From the NCBI GenBank assembly GCA_005789975.1, contig SXWC01000168.1, positions 1-15,448 of the forward strand: DNA of 15,448 bases, in the 5' to 3' direction. Source of the stretch: Planctomycetaceae bacterium (lineage in GTDB: Bacteria; Planctomycetota; Planctomycetia; Pirellulales; UBA1268). Below the pieces are notes generated by a model. The model did no database searches. It saw only the letters and a program-made list of their open reading frames with translations, and was not told where the DNA came from. This document shows positions 13,107 to 15,448 of this stretch, piece by piece (position 1 is the stretch's first letter; each line of letters opens with the position of its first letter). Made by a program: the position numbers and the translations under genes.

Positions 13107-15448
13107 TAACCGCGCAGGAGCGTTTCGATCGACTCGAGCGCCGCGGCGAGTGCGGCCGGCAGCTGATCGACGAGCTTGCCGCCGGCCTGGGCGAGGTCGG
13201 GCCGTCCGCCCCCCTTGCCGCCGACGACGGCGGCCGCGTCCTTGATCCAGTTGCCGGCCGAGAGCCCCTTCGCCTCGAGCTCCCGGGAGATCCCGGCGAC
13301 GAGGGTCACCTTGTCCCCCTCCACGCTTCCCAGAAGCACGGCGATCGGGCTGGCCTTCCGCCGCAGTTGATCGATGCACTGCCGCATCGCGTTGGCGTCG
13401 TTCCCCTTCGCGTCGGCGACCACGACCCGCGTGCCACCCACATCGGAGGCGGCGGCCAGCAGGTCATCGACCGAAAGTGCGGCCCCCGCCGTCGCCGGCT
13501 TCGCCTTCTTGAGATCGCGGAGTTCCTTGACGACGGCCGCGAGCCGATGAGCCAGCTCTCCCACCGGCACCTTGAGGGCGCCGGCCGAATCGGCCAGTGT
13601 CTGCTCGGCCTGGCGGAAGCGGTCGAGGGCCCTGACCCCGGTGACGGCGGTGATGCGGCGGGTCCCGGCGGAGACGCTCTCCTCGCCGATGATCCGCACG
13701 AGGCCGATCTGGCCGGTGCTCGTCACATGGGTGCCGCCGCAGAGCTCGCGGCTCACGCCGTCCATGGTCACCATCCGCACGACGTCCGGATACTTCTCGC
13801 CGAAGAGCATCATCGCCCCGGCATGGCGGGCCTCGGCGAGCGGCAGGAGTCGCGCCGACACCGGCACCGCGGCGAACACCCCGGCGTTGACCATCGTCTC
13901 GATGGCCCGCAGCGTCTCGGCGTCGATGGAGGTCGCGTGCGAAAAGTCGAACCGCAGCAGGTCGGCATCGACCTTCGAGCCCTGCTGTACGGCGTGCGGG
14001 CCGAGATGGTGCTGGAGCGCCGCATGGAGCAGATGCGTGGCCGAGTGCGCCCGGCGGAGTGCCGCCCGGCGGGCTGGATCGACCTTCGCGGTGACGGCGA
14101 CGCCGAGCTCGAGCATACCCTTGCGCAGGTGGCCGAGATGGAGCATGAAGCCCCCTTCCCGCAACGTGTCGAGCACCTCGAACCCGCCCCCCGGCCATTC
14201 GAGCAGACCCGTGTCGCCGACCTGCCCGCCCGACTCGCCGTAGAAGGGAGTGTGATCGAGCACCACGGTCACCGGCGCGGCGTGGCCGACCTCGTCGAGC
14301 CGGTCGCAGAGCGAATCCTGCGCGATGATGCCGATCACCCTGCCCTGAGCCTCGATGGCGTCGTAGCCGACGAACTCGGAGCCGTGCATCGTCTTCTTGA
14401 GCGCGTCGAGCGGCCCGGAGGCAAACACCTCCACGCGGGTGCCGGCCCCCGACTTGAGTCCATGGGCCTCCATCGCGGCCCGGAATCCTTCCCAGTCGAA
14501 GCCGCAGTTCCGCTCGGCGGCGAGCGTTTCGAGCAGCTCCGGCGGAAAGCCGTAGGTCGTGTAGAGTTCGGCGGCGTCGCCTCCGGGCACCATCGCCGAG
14601 CCCGATTTGCCGACCGACGCGAAGAGCTTCTCGATCCGTTCGAGACCGCCGTCGATGGTGGCGAGAAACGACTCTTCCTCCCGCTTCATCACGCCACAGA
14701 CGCGGTCGGTCGTGGCGGCGAGTTCCGGGTAGGGCTTCCGCATCATCTCGGCGACGATCGGCGGCAGGGCGTGGAGAAACGGGTCGCGCATGCCCATCTG
14801 GCGTCCGTCGAGCACGGCCCTGCGGAGCAGCCGCTTGACCACGTACTTCTCCTCGTTGTTGCCCGGCAGCACGTTCTCGTGGATCGCGAACGTGCAGGCC
14901 CGCACATGGTCGGCGATCCGCCGCATCCGCCGGCCGTCGTCGGTCGCCGGGTCGTATTTCCGGCCGCAGACCTCGGCCACCGCCTCGACGATGGGCCGCA
15001 GGATGTCGATGTGGAAGTTGCTGTCCACCCCCTGGAGCATCGCGCACGTCCTCTCGAGGCCCATGCCGGTGTCGATGTTGCGGCTGGGCAGCGGATGGAG
15101 GTTGTCGGGCGGGGGGCCCACGCGGTTGAACTGCGTGAACACGAGATTCCAGATCTCCACGTCGCTGCCGTCGGGCATGCGGTAGAAGATCTCGCTGCAC
15201 GGGCCGCTGACCCCGTCGGGACCCTGCGATGGTGAACTCGCCGGCCAGAAGTTGTCATCCTCCCCCATCCGCGTGATCCGGGCGGCGGGCACTCCGATCT
15301 CGTCGGCCCAGATCGCGAAGGCCTCGTTGTCGTCCTGGTAGACGGTGATCGAGAGCTTGTCGGGGGCGATGTTCAGCCAGTTTTTCGCGGTGAGAAACTC
15401 CCAGGCCCAGTGGATCGCCTCCCACTTGAAGTAGTCGCCAAACGAGAA
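13106..15448 (-). CDS. alaS: Alanyl-tRNA synthetase, N-terminus beyond window edge
   Basis: AlaRS charges tRNA-Ala and clears mischarged serine and glycine. The window holds 780 residues; family members are about 870-900, so roughly the first 100 residues (including class II motif 1) lie outside. The visible part opens with FSFGDYFKWEAI, then NFW...GPCSEIFY, and GMGLERTCAMLQG (motif 3). The editing domain has HSATHLLH (14024-14047) and CGGTHVTSTGQI (CGGTH at 13727-13741), giving the HxxxH and CxxxH zinc ligands. The C-terminal domain contains GGKGGGRPDLAQAGG and ends LESIETLLRG. The stretch between NFW and GPCSEI is longer than in E. coli AlaRS and lacks the usual GDTGPC sequence. The stop is TAG at 13108-13106, and hairpins follow. 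Confidence 0.97.
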   Translation of the reverse strand, partial: FSFGDYFKWEAIHWAWEFLTAKNWLNIAPDKLSITVYQDDNEAFAIWADEIGVPAARITRMGEDDNFWPASSPSQGPDGVSGPCSEIFYRMPDGSDVEIWNLVFTQFNRVGPPPDNLHPLPSRNIDTGMGLERTCAMLQGVDSNFHIDILRPIVEAVAEVCGRKYDPATDDGRRMRRIADHVRACTFAIHENVLPGNNEEKYVVKRLLRRAVLDGRQMGMRDPFLHALPPIVAEMMRKPYPELAATTDRVCGVMKREEESFLATIDGGLERIEKLFASVGKSGSAMVPGGDAAELYTTYGFPPELLETLAAERNCGFDWEGFRAAMEAHGLKSGAGTRVEVFASGPLDALKKTMHGSEFVGYDAIEAQGRVIGIIAQDSLCDRLDEVGHAAPVTVVLDHTPFYGESGGQVGDTGLLEWPGGGFEVLDTLREGGFMLHLGHLRKGMLELGVAVTAKVDPARRAALRRAHSATHLLHAALQHHLGPHAVQQGSKVDADLLRFDFSHATSIDAETLRAIETMVNAGVFAAVPVSARLLPLAEARHAGAMMLFGEKYPDVVRMVTMDGVSRELCGGTHVTSTGQIGLVRIIGEESVSAGTRRITAVTGVRALDRFRQAEQTLADSAGALKVPVGELAHRLAAVVKELRDLKKAKPATAGAALSVDDLLAAASDVGGTRVVVADAKGNDANAMRQCIDQLRRKASPIAVLLGSVEGDKVTLVAGISRELEAKGLSAGNWIKDAAAVVGGKGGGRPDLAQAGGKLVDQLPAALAAALESIETLLRG

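Noticed and set aside
13016..15235. A 739-codon open frame on the plus strand opposite alaS
   Set aside because: It is the antisense of a clear AlaRS gene; high G+C third positions keep the opposite frame free of stops. Its translation is a His/Arg/Gly/Val-rich shadow without any motif.

Overview
This is a G+C-rich (roughly two-thirds by eye), gene-dense bacterial window that reads as ordinary chromosomal core. I would place it in Planctomycetota, probably near Pirellulales. The reasons are an McsA/McsB pair without CtsR or ClpC beside it, few Shine-Dalgarno sequences, several small proteins of the kind that lineage carries, and a divergent alanyl-tRNA synthetase loop. This placement is inference from sequence character, not from a search. 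I see no phage, transposon, CRISPR array, tRNA or rRNA.

Layout, left to right. 1-1092 (-) is the start-side part of trpE, cut by the window edge. It is divergent from mcsA-mcsB (1244-2897, +), which overlap by 11 bases and encode a protein-arginine kinase and its activator. coaD (2907-3410, -) converges on mcsB. A 61-residue membrane protein (3565-3750, +) converges on a 241-residue unrecognised protein (3764-4489, -), which lies behind a fused cobA-hemD gene (4599-6170, -). A TPR protein (6296-7750, +) and rpsT (7871-8191, +) follow. A leftward series then runs from 12134 to 8252: a 56-residue membrane protein, manA, a small lipoprotein, an rluB-type pseudouridine synthase with a tandem-repeat tail, and pyrK. 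tpx (12425-12946, +) converges on alaS (13106-15448, -, lacking its N-terminus) across a stretch packed with hairpins.

The genes cover tryptophan, coenzyme A, tetrapyrrole and pyrimidine synthesis, mannose-6-phosphate metabolism, translation (S20, pseudouridine synthase, AlaRS), peroxide defence and arginine-phosphate protein quality control. They do not form one pathway. The leftward series probably contains two transcription units: a 98-base gap with a good promoter-like sequence separates manA from the lipoprotein gene, while rluB and pyrK are only 2 bases apart.

I did not find a convincing new multi-gene system. The most distinctive items are a perfect 15 x 18-bp coding repeat, giving (GRPTGA)15, at the end of the pseudouridine synthase, the McsAB pair with altered zinc-binding and arginine-phosphate-binding positions, the hairpin cluster between tpx and alaS, and several small or unrecognised proteins.
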